Positions 23,718-35,520 of a DNA stretch of 64,000 nt are shown piece by piece. A program made the position numbers and the translations under genes. The stretch is from Pyrocephalus nanus (Eukaryota; Chordata; Aves; Passeriformes; Tyrannidae), in the NCBI GenBank assembly GCA_038380795.1, contig CM076261.1, positions 13,689,226 through 13,753,225 of the forward strand, given 5' to 3'. Within the stretch, counting starts at the first letter, position 1. Each line of letters begins with the position of its first letter. The notes beneath the pieces were generated by a model. That model was not told the origin of the DNA, searched no databases, and was given only the letters and a program-made list of their open reading frames with translations.

Positions 23718-26654
23718 TTGTAACAATAATTAGGAATATACAAAGAGGCCCAATATCTTTACTGCTTGTCTTTTGAAACAGCTGGGATTACTTGTAAAGC
23801 CAGTCTGTGTATTTATTAGGAAATGGTAAAAAAAGAAAAGTTTATTAGCAGCTGCTGATGGATAGGTAGACGTGTAAGGTATATGGGGAAGGAAATACAA
23901 TCATTGGCTACCATACAGCAATCACTGGCTAATAGTTACAAGAAGAAGGGTTGTTTTCTTGCTGTGCTAAGAACAAATATAGATTGAAAAAGATGAATGA
24001 TAATGGTGTTTGGCAGGTCACTGAAGGCTAGAGAAAAGCTACTTTTTCAAATACTTTTATGAGAAATTGAAAGGTTGTAGAAAAGGTCAAAACAGTACTG
24101 GTATCAGGTTTAAAATGAGGTTTTATAAGAAGGCAGTGGTAAATTGGTTGACATGTGTTAGAGATCTTAGCTTGGAAATGAAGCAAAATATCAATTCTAA
24201 TGAAATGTCTAATGAGAAGGATGAATAGAAATATTAAACATCTATGACACACTAAAAGTGTTGTAAACATGGAAAGTATTTCTGAAGAAAAAAATCTATT
24301 TCTAAATTATTCTACTAAAGAAGTACTTATTACTTTCAGCAATGAATACATTCATAAATAGATAGATACATAGACAGATCAATCAACAAACAGACTGACT
24401 TTACACAAATTAAAAATAACCTGCTCACAATATTTCTCTTAAGAATATATTTTTAACACTCCACTGATTATCTGGGATTCCCTCTAAAAAACATTTTCAG
24501 CAGAAGAAAGACCTTGATGTATGTAATAGATAATGATACCAACTTCTAATGGAAAAATATTCATATATTTTTGTGCAGACTGCTACTAAATAAAGTATTT
24601 CCATATTTTCAGTATGTCAGATTTCCTATTTACAATGTTTTTCAGCATATTTCAAGCTAAATCTAACATCACTTCGGTGTCCAGTTATTGTTACTCTGGC
24701 TCAATCCAGCAATGAGTACAAAGGGTAATGCTGAGCTCTTATGAGAAGTGGAATTATAGCCCACAGAACCAGCCTCAGTTAAGAATGATGATTATCAATT
24801 TGATCTTACATGTATTCATTCTCTACTGATTTAAAACTGATTCTTGCAGATGATCAAGAGCGAAAGACTCAAAGCTCTCCAGTGTTTTCAGAATCAATGA
24901 TGCTTTGAGGAATAGAGTTTGCTGTTTGTCCAGATGAACAATGAACATTTTTTGCAGCATTTCAGTTATGTCCTTTGTGTACAAATATCATCGAAGAACA
25001 GCTCTTAATCCTCTGGAAACAATGCCTATGCATGTAGCAGTATAGTTTACAGTAAAGTAATAGTTTGATCACTTTCTAGTTGAATCATGAGAATTACATT
25101 AGAATTAGGCATAGAGTGATGTCATTATTGTACACTGTGGAGTATACAAAAGGATTGTTGAGTAAAAAGGCTAAGTTTAGGTTTGCCTTTTAAGAATGAC
25201 TTTTGAATCTGTGGGCAGCCAGAGCATTCTGGATGTGTATGAGAGGATTGGAGTCATCACTGTCAATCCCGCTGTTCACCACTGTCTGTCTATCTGTCTG
25301 TCATTCCCAACAACCTATGAATAGCTGCCATGAAGACCTAGTTTATTTTAGTCAAAATGATCTTGATTATCTTAAACAGTTTTAAAAATAAAAAGCTTTG
25401 CTGACATGACTTCATTGAAATGGCTACAGAATGGTCATTAGAGCAGTTTTGAAGGCATCCAGACATAAGAAAGAAAGGGGTGGCTTTCTCTAGGTGGGCA
25501 GCTTCTGTCAAAATAGGTCATTGTTCTTAGGTGCGATTGCAGCTTTCATGTATACCTGTGGATGTACTGTTCTACCAAAGTCTATAAATTCTGAGCATCA
25601 TTAGTAGATGCTCAGCAAACTCAAGTCAGTCAATGCTGTTTGTTTTTTTGTCATTACTTTTTTCCTTCCTAATATCTTCTCCAATCCCACTTGCAATTCA
25701 GAAGACCCAGTACTTTTCCTAGACCTCTAAATGTAATTGATATACATTCTGACAAAGTGACTCTTCAAAGCAGAACAACATATTAAAAATGTTTATTCAA
25801 TTCTTTTTCTTAACTTGAAAAAAAATTGCAGTGAACATTAGTTCTTTATGTTTAATATGTTTTTAATTATTTAAAGCAATCATGTTTACAGTATCATTTG
25901 GTAAAACAGAGATTTATGTTTACTTTCATCACCGCAGAAAAGATAGATCTATAAAGGTAATAAATCTTTAAGTGCTGCATAACCATACACAGTCTTTATA
26001 GGTTGAAAGATAATCAATAATCATGACAGAAAAACTGCATATGATTCATCTTTCAAATCAGCTTGCTTCTTTATGACACAATGCCAATAGATGAGAATGT
26101 AAATGCCACGATCAATTGTCTTTATAAAAGTACCTGGACTTGAAAGGCTACTCATAAGAATTACTTTGCTAAGCATAATTAACACTAGATGGATCTTCCA
26201 TGTTCACTACACTTCTCATGCTGTCAGATGGCACCATCCAATTATGCATCTTTGCTGTTTAGTGCAAAGTACTTCTGACTGCAAATTTAGCTGTATTTAT
26301 ACCTTTATTCTGACAGTGTTTTCTATTTCTAATTCATTAATGTGAGAAAGCACTAGTGAGGGGTTCTCTACCCAGTGTAATCAATTATTGTTGAATAATT
26401 CAATAGAGTGAATTTAATTTTAAATAAGCAGTTTTTCGTTTCTGAAGTAACTATATCCCAATGTGTCAGGCTGTTCTTGCTGAATCAGTGTGCTTGAGCT
26501 CAGACAGCCTCCAAGATGTTTGTTGTCCTGGTGACATCCTGCATAGTATCACTTCAGCAAATGTAAAGTGCCAAGCAGTCAGGCAGGAATTTAAATTTAC
26601 CCATAGAGGAATAATTTCTGACAGACAGGACTCAGAATCTGGACTTGTATTTTT
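23718..26654. other. AT-rich noncoding sequence, no gene seen
   Basis: No gene identified. Short tetranucleotide patches occur: GATAGATAGATACATAGACAG-like around 24357-24380 and a TGTCTGTCTATC run around 25284-25302. Confidence 0.6.
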
Positions 26655-26736
26655 ATCAGTTTTGTCTTTTTTTTGTTTTTCTTTTTTTTTTTTTTTTTGA
26701 TCGGGTTTTCTGTTTGTTTGTTTGTTTGTTTGTTTT
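26655..26736. repeat. T-rich tract with (GTTT)n
   Basis: Poly-T with single interruptions, then about six GTTT units at 26712-26734. It drives Phe-rich artefact frames. Confidence 0.9.
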
Positions 26737-28998
26737 AATGTTTATCCCGGCCTGTAAATATGGACAAAATGTAGCAGAAATAGTGTTTAAAATTATTTTT
26801 GCTTTTTCTTCTTCTTCCTCCTACCCTCTCCTCCCTTGAAATTACAGAGAAATATAGAAAGAGCAACATGGAAAGTCACTCTGTAATTCTCACTTGGGAA
26901 GAGAAATTTGCTCTAGTTACTTAAAGCTCTCACTGCCTGAAGGGATCGCAGTTTTGGCCTGATATGGCTACTTCATCTAGTGTAAAAACTCTGCCACCAT
27001 GATTAGTGCAATGCTGAACTGCTGAATTGCGACTTAATTTTAACCAGAAAAACTGTCAATCTCACTGTTTATCAATACATTTATTACTTATGCCTGAACT
27101 AGTGAAAGGAAAACTGATTTTTAAAATCAAAATTTGGTTCAGAATAAGACTGTCAAGTGCACTTACTACAGAATGTTAATTTTTGGCCCATCATATTCAG
27201 TATTGAAATGTTTAAAATCCAATATAATTACTTTTTGAAATATTCCTATTATGTTTTTTCTTTAATAGAGTTTATAAGAAGACAAGCAGTTTGCCATTCC
27301 AAGTTTTGGAGCATTAAGATATTTAGGAACGTTGCATTACATAAAATATAGTTTAGCTTCATATGCAATGAAATATATATTTAATACACTTCTTGTTTTT
27401 ATCATTTCTCACTCCAGAAGTCATACTACATGTACAATAAATTACAGAGAAAGTGAAATATAGCAAAACGTTACCTTAACTGATGCTGCTAATTTCAGGT
27501 ATTAAATTAATACGGATTTTTTCAGGGTTTAATAATGCATGCTATGCACCTCAGAGACTACAATGGTATATGTAAAAAGACATTATCTTGGAATTATATG
27601 TATTTGGTTACACTATTTTATTACTTATTTATTATAGATTATTAATGCATTAGGAAGAAAGAAAAAAGGAAATTAAAATAATATATGAAAAATCTTCTGA
27701 AAAATAGAAATTTATTTGAGACTGTGTTCAGATACAAAGATTTTTGTCATTTGATCTCAATTCCAGTAGACATTTTTTGTATTGTAGACTATGTGACAGC
27801 AATAAATAAGTAACTCTACCATGGTCACTAGATTGAAGTGCTTTTGAAACTTTATTTTTCTATTTTTAAGATATATGCTGCACTCATATTTCCATCCAAA
27901 ATGAAAACAAATGTAAGACTGTTCAGAAACTTGAACTCTTTGGCCAGAGTGCATTCAACAATATATTTCTGTATAAATGAACACAGGGAGACAAAGCAAC
28001 TCATACAGTCTGATAAACCTTCCTACAAGGACATGAGAGATAAGAGGGTTTGAAACAATTGCTGTCTTTAACTGAGGCCCACAGTCTACACTCAAATATA
28101 AAAATCTATGTATATTTTGTAAATAAAAAGAATTTCATAAATTATGTTAGGCACAGCATCAATTATTCGTCCTAACTGGGATACACAAGATGCTCCAGCT
28201 TTGATTTAGTTCTTATGAAAAGAGTGGAAAACTCAGTAAACTTTGATATTTTCACAGTCTGCATCCAGATATGTATGTTGGTACATAATGTAATTCTGAG
28301 AGAACTCCTTTTAGTTAGAAAAAGTGGTACCTGTTCAAAACATGAGAGATACTATTTTCTTGAAAACAAAGGCATGGGTGGTTATAGGTGAGGGGAGCAG
28401 GAGGACTGGTCCACCTTTGGGTCTTGTTGTGTTGTGGGGATGAGCCATCTGAGGTATGGTCCATCTGTGGACGTGATAGCCTAGAAGTGAGCTGTGTGAA
28501 GTTGCACAAATACTCACAGCTAAGATAGCAGGAAGTGGATTTTCAGCTCTTGCTGAACTTCAGCAGGCCTTTTAGGATTCTTTGAAAATTGAATTCTTTC
28601 TGAACTAATTTTTTACCAACTCTGCCCAAGTTAAGTACGATCTTTCCCACAATAAAAATTATACAGTACAAGTATTAATACTGCAATATAAAGCCTAATG
28701 ATAGAAATTACGCTGTTATAGATAGTTAAGGTAACTCAATACAGTCCAGAAGCAAGACAATCTATTATAACGATTACAAATATCCAGAGAGTTAAAATTT
28801 TCATCAGAATTTTAGACTTATCTTGAAGTGTATCCATACAAAAATCCTCTGTTAAAATGTGTGTATAAAATGGAAGCTATTATTCTCATTTAGAAATTGC
28901 ATTGACTATGAAATATTAATTGAATCTCATAATTAGAAATCAGGACAGAAATGTTTTAGTGCACTATGAGATGGACACAACATCCCACCTTGTAGAAT
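26737..28998. other. AT-rich noncoding sequence, no gene seen
   Basis: No gene or known repeat recognised. A G/T-richer patch at about 28370-28510 (with TGGTCCACCTTTGGG and a similar TGGTCCATCTGTGG) is a small internal duplication of unknown origin. Confidence 0.55.
28994..28998. repeat. Target-site duplication AGAAT, left copy
   Basis: AGAAT lies immediately before the TG start of the LTR at 28999. The same five bases follow its CA end at 29977-29981. A 5-bp duplication is a usual retroviral integrase signature. Confidence 0.85.
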
Positions 28999-29976
28999 TG
29001 TCCCAGTTTAAATGAGACAAGGGTCTTTTGCTGAGGATGGGTTAGGAGAAAAGACCCAAACTTTTCTTTCTAAGCAAATATAAAGCCGAAATTAAGAGGC
29101 TCTGACTGAAGGAAAACAAATTATGGAAAAGGAAAAAAATAACAGCCCTTTATTAAAAGGTATGTGTGTATTAACAGGAACACGAAAAAAACCCAAGTAA
29201 AACAACAAAGCAATACTCCTATACCCACCAATAATCCCCTTCAAGAACAAAATTGATAAACCAGCAAAAGGAAAATTGAATAGTTCAATTTTTTGCACCC
29301 TTTGGTGCAGTTCCAACCACAGTCAGCAGGGGGCGCGGTCAGGTCACTGGAGATGTAAAACTTGTAATGTCCTGTACCATTCACCATTCTACTCCTACAG
29401 TGTAATGTCCAGTGCCCGTCACCAGGCGGGGCTGTGAGATCCTCGGTTGCCGCCAGGTGGGTTGGAAAAAGGGGAAAAAGCAACACCCCCCAGGGTATAT
29501 CGGAGAAAAAACAAAGAAAAAAACTCAATTCCCCTTCCCTTCCCACACTGAAAAAAGAAGGGGGGGGGAAAGGGGAAGGGGAAGAGAAAAAACCCCAATA
29601 AAACAGAAAGTTCTCCCAATGGAAGAAAACTCACAAACTTCAGCTGGTTAGGGTGCTCTGTAAGCTGGGCCTGCAGCCAGCAACAGCTGAGCAGATAGCA
29701 GCAGCAAAACTCCCCTCTGACAGGAAAGAGAAGAACCAGGCAGTGTCTGCAGCTCGCAGCAGGCTCTGCTCCCAGCAGAGAGCTGAGCTGACACCCAGCC
29801 CCACCTCCTTCCAGCCACACACCAGGCCACCCCCCCCCCTTCGTTGTCAAGGAGACTGATCTCTTGGCCACTGTGAACCTGGCTGATTCTTTTGTTTCAC
29901 CTGATGGCCCATCACACAGAGCACACGCAGGGGGGAAGGGAAAGAAAAATTCCTTGCTGAAATCAGAACTATGACA
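28999..29976 (-). mobile_element. Complete solo LTR of an avian endogenous retrovirus
   Basis: The element starts TGTCCCAGTTT and ends CTATGACA, giving the TG...CA ends of an LTR, and is flanked by a perfect AGAAT duplication. Length is 978 bp. It is GC-richer and more CpG-bearing than its surroundings (for example GGGGGCGCGG near 29329). Orientation is inferred as minus: an AATAAA signal on that strand lies at 29149-29154, leaving about 150 bp for the downstream R/U5 portion, whose end (AAACTGGGACA) resembles passerine LTR ends. A plus-strand AATAAA at about 29596 makes the opposite orientation possible. No internal viral genes are present, so it arose by recombination between two LTRs. The long minus-strand frames across it (up to 208 codons) have no viral protein motifs and should not be called genes. 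Confidence 0.85.
29149..29154 (-). promoter_or_regulatory. Probable LTR polyadenylation signal AATAAA
   Basis: The plus-strand bases TTTATT read AATAAA on the minus strand, at the distance from the LTR end expected for the R/U5 region. Inferred only from position and motif. Confidence 0.5.
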
Positions 29977-29981
29977 AGAAT
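29977..29981. repeat. Target-site duplication AGAAT, right copy
   Basis: Identical to 28994-28998 and directly after the LTR's terminal CA. Confidence 0.85.
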
Positions 29982-31549
29982 AAATAAATTTTCTTACAAT
30001 AAAACCCCAATATTTTAGGTTCAAATAATTAAGATATGTTGACATTTTTTGAGTTTATTAAAAGGTTTCACTACTGATATAACCCTTTAAAGCAGCTGAG
30101 AAAGGACATGTATTAATACCACAATATGAAACCATTTTGCAAGGCAGTGCTGAACTACACAATAATTTAAGTTATCTAGTAAAGCAGTGTTTATAATAAA
30201 AGTTCACAGCATGCTAGGAATTGAGTGGGGTAAAATGAAAAATCATATAAAGGAGAAATTTATTAATCCTTCAGAAAACTCAGTGGATTATTTAGGGGTC
30301 TTATTTATGCTGTTTTACACCATGAAATATGACATAGTGTGAAATTTGTTGCACATTTGTGCAACATATGTAGTCACTCTTAGCCAGGTGCGGATGTGCA
30401 GTCCTACTGAGCTGAGCCCAGAATTAAACTGGTTTTTAAATTTCCTATCTAACCAGACAAATATCATATCCAAGAGATCTGAAAATCTCTGTGCTCTCCG
30501 TGTCATTCAGAGTATAAAATAATAAGAAATAAAATTATTTGCCATGGTATTATTACTTAGTTCTTGTAATGAAAACAAAAGGCAGATGAACATAGTCTCT
30601 TCTTCCCTAGTTGTCTTGGTTATGATCTTTTGACATGTTTTTTTTAATTAAATTAAATGATTGACAAGAAAATAGGATGGCTAGCTTACTCATACATTAG
30701 AGGGTTTAAAGGATCATGATACAACCTAGATTAGCAGCAGCTATTGGAGTACTTGATATTTAGCATTTGTGTGTTGCTGGTAATTTAAATAGTGGACAGT
30801 CACTTTCTGCTTCAGAACATGAATTCAAATAGTGCCATAGTTTGTACTGGGATGAAAGCTGGTTACTTGAAGAGTTTTTTTACATTGTAGTACTTTAAAA
30901 TCATTACAGATTTTAAATCTTAATTCCTCATGTTAAAAGAAGGAGTTACTGCTATCAATTAACATGAAAAATTTCCCCATGGTGGTGAACTAGCCAAGTA
31001 TTCTCTGATCACACTGAATAAAATATGAGATAGTGGTGTAAAGTTTAATCATCCTGTTTCCTCAATTTCCTTCTTTCCTTTCAGCAGTGGCCACTGGGGG
31101 AACAATTCACTTTTCTGCTTTGTGAAAAGCTCAGGCTAAGGATTTTCTGAGCTCTTTTAATTACTGAGTTTAAGCTAGAGATGCCAAAGGACCACTGAGC
31201 AACAATAAGGAGTAATGACTTATGCATAGAAAACTGAAAAGTGTTCATCTTGGTAGAACAAAGGAGAATAAAACAGAACAAATGGCAAGTAAAATTGAAA
31301 ACACAGAAGAAAAGCAGGTGAGCTATATAGATTTCAAAAGCAATCTATAGCTGCAATTAGAAACTATGCATTAAATCAATTTTTAGCTCTTTTGAGGGAT
31401 CTAAAGTCCCAAGAGTGGTTCAAAGTACTGTACCTACTTAATAGATTATTGATTTTCAAAATAAAAAATAGTAGAAAATCTTTCATGTAAAGCTGAGATA
31501 TCAAATACACACACCTGGTACATTTACAATCCCTTTTATTTTTTCCTTC

Positions 31550-31589
31550 CCCCCCCCTTTATTTTGTGTGTGTGTTTGTATGTGTGTGT
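31550..31589. repeat. C run followed by (GT)n
   Basis: About eight C, then TTTATTTT, then interrupted GT dinucleotides (GTGTGTGTGTTTGTATGTGTGTG). Confidence 0.85.
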
Positions 31590-31959
31590 TTTTGTTTAGT
31601 TGACTGTTAATTGTACTTCGATTTAGTATTGACACAACAAATTCATGATTACTTTTGGAAAGCGTTATGTCCCAGACATATGTTCTTCAGATATTTAAAT
31701 GAAACCCTGAGTAAAACTTCTGTAATCTTTCCTATAGTTGAAAAGTTATTTGAGAATATGAGTGCTATTTCAATGTTTTGGTCTTCTTCGCTAGCTCAGC
31801 CTTCCAGCAAAGCATGGAGAAAATCTCCCTGGGTTTCATTGTCATCTAGAGTTGCAAGGGTAATCATGCAGGGAAGAGTGGCTGTTAGAAATTCCGGATG
31901 CACTAATGGGATCACTAGACTATGACAATACCCAATTCTGAGCCAGTTTCTTACAGGAG

Positions 31960-31978
31960 AAAAAAAAAAAAAAAAAAA
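31960..31978. repeat. Poly-A run
   Basis: Nineteen A bases. No retroposed sequence is recognisable immediately upstream. Confidence 0.9.
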
Positions 31979-33107
31979 GTGAGAAATCCTTAAGTTGATA
32001 TTATAAAATATAAGAGCAATGCAAAAGACTTTTGTCTTTTCTGTGGAGTCCTACAAAGACAGAAGTGCCAAAAATCACAAGTCCATAGGGACCTTGATTT
32101 TTTGTCAATGTTGCATCCAAAGAATTCAAGACTTTTTGAAGGAACTATTCTAATACTATTATGGTTCAATGTTAATGGTATTTCTGTCTGTTGGAGATGC
32201 TAGCATGTAAACCTTCAAATGGAAGCCTAGAAATTAATAGGCAAGATAACATAAGAATTTCCATTTAAAGCTAATTATTGAAATTATTACATGTCTAATA
32301 TATAGCTTATACAACATTAATATTCCTCTAGACACTTTGACCTGAAGAAAAATCTGTTCAGGGCTACTAACAACAGAATGACTGAGCAAAAAATTTTCAA
32401 AGTGTAGGAAGTTAATCTGGAGAAGAATCGTGACTTTTATTCCATATTTAGATTCCTGAATATACATTATTGGCTGCTGTCTTAGATAAGGCTCAAGAGT
32501 AGTAGAAGATTTGATTTGACTCACTCTGCCAGCCTTGACACTAAAATAGTGCATTTTGTAAAAATAGCTTGAAATTGTAATAATTTTTTTGATTACCTTT
32601 ATTCTCTGTGTGATTCCAAATAATTTCAAATGTGCAGAAACATATTGGAGCTAATAACTTATGTTTAATTTTAACACATCTTCCAAAAAGCAACCCGTTT
32701 AATTTAAGAAGCTAAACATTTTATTCCTACTTTACTGTGTTTAAATTGGTGGCTAAAACATTTGCCTAGAAAGATGACTGACCATACCCACTTCTTTTAG
32801 AGGAGTTTTAGCATATCTGGTACAACTCCGCAAAGTTTTTTTTGTTTTGTTTGAACGAAATAAGTCAGTCTTGGACTGATCTATCAAATCCTTAATAAAA
32901 CTGTTGCAGAATTTTTAATATCATTTTATATGGATGTACCTTCCAGAACCTGGATTTTATTATTATTTTCTCTGCAAGTGGTGTCATTTAGTCCCTGTGA
33001 TGTTAGCGACAAATTTCTTATTGATCTTGTCTAATAACCTTGTTCAATACCATGTTTGGCTGCAACATCTTAAATCTGCTGAGAGAAGACCTTATCCACA
33101 GCCTCAC

Positions 33108-33164
33108 ATTTTTTTTCCTGCCTTTTTTTTTTTTTTTTCCTTTTTTTTTTTTTTTTTTTTTTTG
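33108..33164. repeat. Poly-T tract
   Basis: Runs of T broken only by CCTGCC and CC. If read from the minus strand it could be the poly-A tail of a retrocopy, but no gene-like sequence is visible at 33165 onward. Confidence 0.9.
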
Positions 33165-34694
33165 TTCCAAACTACTTCACTGCATTTTTGGACAGGTACT
33201 ATATTCTTGGTGTGAAATTAGTTATTTCCTCTGCTGAATGAGTAGCCTTGACAATACAGGCTTACTGCTACTGTATGAATCTTACTCCAAAAATGGTAAT
33301 GGAAAATATTTTTTTTATTTTGTTCTTTTTTTATATAGGCCTTGTCCTTTTGAAAATATAAAGCAACAAAATTATTCATTTTTTAGAAAACATATGGATT
33401 TGCTATTTTTCTCATCTAACACAGTACATCATATACCATTCATGTAATTATTGTGTCACAGTATTCTCTGGAAACTCAAAATAGTTCTCAAAAATATAAA
33501 TTCAATGTAACCATTTGAAATGTCAAAGTAATTTTTCATTGTTAGTCCTTTTCATTGACTTCAAAACCTCCTGTACACCTAAAATAAGGTGAGAATATTA
33601 ACTTCTCTACTGACTTAGTTCTATGTTATGTCTCTGGAGAAACACTTGTGAGTAGGTTTGAGTTTACTTTGCTAAGTAGATATTTAGATACAGTGTGGAA
33701 GAGTGTTTTAAACAGAAATATGATACAAACAGCATTTAATTTCAAAAATATTTCTTCTAATTTCTTGTATATATTTTTTTCAGATAGATGTGTTCTGGAC
33801 ATTTTAAATGTTAATTTTTATTTATGCTTATTACTTTATGTGCTTAAGTAAATGTAAATTTCAAATCCAAATAAATTATAATCATGTGGATCAATCGTAT
33901 CCAAACTTTTTCAGAGCCATCTACTCTCAGTTCTTACAATTTCCTGCAGATTAATGAATGTTCTTACCCTTCAGGTCTTGAATGAGAAGACTGCCTGTGC
34001 TGCTTTGTAGTGGCTGAAGATGCCTACCGTCACGAAAGTTTGCATACTATAAGGACAGTAATGAGCACTGTATTTATATTGTGATTCTACTGTAAATTAC
34101 AACTGTCATATTCTCCTAAGTGTAATTTGTACCTGTCCTGTGATTAAAATATACAGTTGTATCCCTCACGAAACCAAAATTCAGTACAGTATCAAATATT
34201 AAAATTTGGCAATAAGCATCAAACCCATGCAGAATGTCTAAAGAGCTTGCTCAGAATGTATTAGACTCTGATGATGCCCTAAAGGAAAATCCTCATGCTG
34301 TCATGTTAGTGCTGTTCACTCATACCCCTGCAGTCCCATCCAAACTTACAGGAGGGAAATAACTGAATGTTAACAAACAACTAGAAAACAGTCCCAGTAA
34401 CCGGCTGTTTGCTTTTCACAAGTATATAATGGAAAGAAAGAAAATCTTTGGTTCATGTGGATTTTCAGACAGTGAGCTTCAAAGTGAAGTTTGCCTTTTT
34501 AACGCTGCCTTACCTGTCTGATCATAAGTAAGCAATTCTCTAAGTAACTTACTCCTTTCCTCCCACTTAAGGTAGATTTATCACTTAAGCTCAAAACACT
34601 TTAATTATCTGGAAATTATTAGTTAACAAAACACCATAAATAAACGCACAAATATGAACACAATTAAGCTACAGTAGACACATTAAGTGTGGTT

Positions 34695-35219
34695 ACTCTG
34701 GGGAAGCCTACACTAGATCAGGCTCTCCACTTTTGGCTCTGTGGAGAGAGAAACCAATGCTGGAGAATGTTTACTGGTAGGACCCATGCTGGAACAGTCT
34801 GTTCCTGAAGGACTGCACCCACTGGAAGGAATCCTTGTTAAAGCAAGTGAAGAATGAGAAGTCCTCCCACTGAAGAGGAAGGAGAAGCAGAAATATGGTA
34901 AACTCAGCACATCCCCCATTCCCGTGCTCCACTGAGGAGGAGGTAGAGAATTCAGGAATAAAATTAAGCCCTGAAAGAAGAGGGGAGTTGGAGAAAGGGG
35001 TTTTTAGGTTAGTTCTTATTTTTCATTATCCTGCTCTGTTTAATTGGCAATAAATGAAATTAATTTCCCTAAGTGAAGTCTATTTTGCCTGTGGTGGTAA
35101 CTGTTGAGTGGCCTGTCCTTACCTCTGTCCATGAGCTTTACTCCTGTCCTGATGGTGGACTGTGAGCAATAGAACAACTAGGTAGGCACTTGATGGACAG
35201 CCAGTGTCAACTCACCACA
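34695..35219 (+). mobile_element. 5'-truncated LTR of another avian ERV family
   Basis: The sequence follows a common bird LTR (ERVL-type by recall). Landmarks are CATGCTGGAACAGTCTGTTC, CTGAAGGACTGCACCC, AAGTCCTCCCACTGA, GAGGAGGAGGTAGAGAATTC, GTCTATTTTGCCTGTG and the terminal CAGTGTCAACTCACCACA ending at 35219. A polyadenylation signal AATAAA at 35049-35054 lies in the expected GGCAATAAATGAAATTAATT context. The 5' part, including the TG start, is missing or too decayed, and no target-site duplication is visible. No internal coding region follows in a recognisable form. The 68-codon minus-strand frame at 34713-34919 is an artefact of this LTR. Confidence 0.8.
35049..35054 (+). promoter_or_regulatory. 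LTR polyadenylation signal AATAAA
   Basis: Hexamer in the conserved position of this LTR family, about 165 bp before the LTR end. Confidence 0.65.
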
Positions 35220-35520
35220 GATTTGTGCCACCATTTTACAGCGATGGTGGTAAGATCATAGCTTTATGGCTGCACAGGTGGCTTCCCACTCCTCCTCTTT
35301 GTTACCCACACAGCATGCTCTCATATGGCAGAGAGACACTTTGGTTGGGCCAATCAACCATGACAATTTACTAGGGAAACGTCCTGATTCCTTCGTGGTG
35401 TGTTACAGGCTGCTTCCCAATAACTCAACAGGCCCTAGATCTTCTGTGTTATGCAAAACTCCACTCCCTTCCTCCTTTAACAGACTGTATTGGCACAGAC
35501 AGACTGCAGCGTGATGTTTT
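35220..35520. other. Unassigned GC-richer sequence downstream of the LTR
   Basis: About 300 bp less AT-rich than the surroundings, with an 82-codon open frame at 35266-35514. It does not start with a recognisable primer-binding site (TGG...), so I cannot call it retroviral leader. The frame has no domain I recognise. It could be decayed ERV internal sequence or unique DNA. Confidence 0.4.

Larger units (their letters stand above)
29982..34694. other. AT-rich noncoding sequence, no gene seen
   Basis: No gene identified. Simple repeats lie at 31550-31589 (C run then GT-rich run), 31960-31978 (A run) and 33108-33164 (T runs). The 104-codon frame at 31611-31925 and the 131-codon minus-strand frame at 32234-32629 show no recognisable domain. 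Confidence 0.6.

Noticed and set aside
24350..24420. Spaced tetranucleotide-like repeats considered as a CRISPR-like array.
   Set aside because: It is a degraded GATA/GACA microsatellite with no regular repeat-spacer structure. No CRISPR array exists in the window.
29419..30045. Longest minus-strand frame outside CR1 (208 codons).
   Set aside because: It lies mostly inside the solo LTR, has no viral or cellular domain, and runs past the LTR end into AT-rich flank.
33108..33237. Poly-T that might mark the tail of a minus-strand retrocopy.
   Set aside because: No gene-like or SINE-like body is visible on the downstream side, and no flanking duplication was found.
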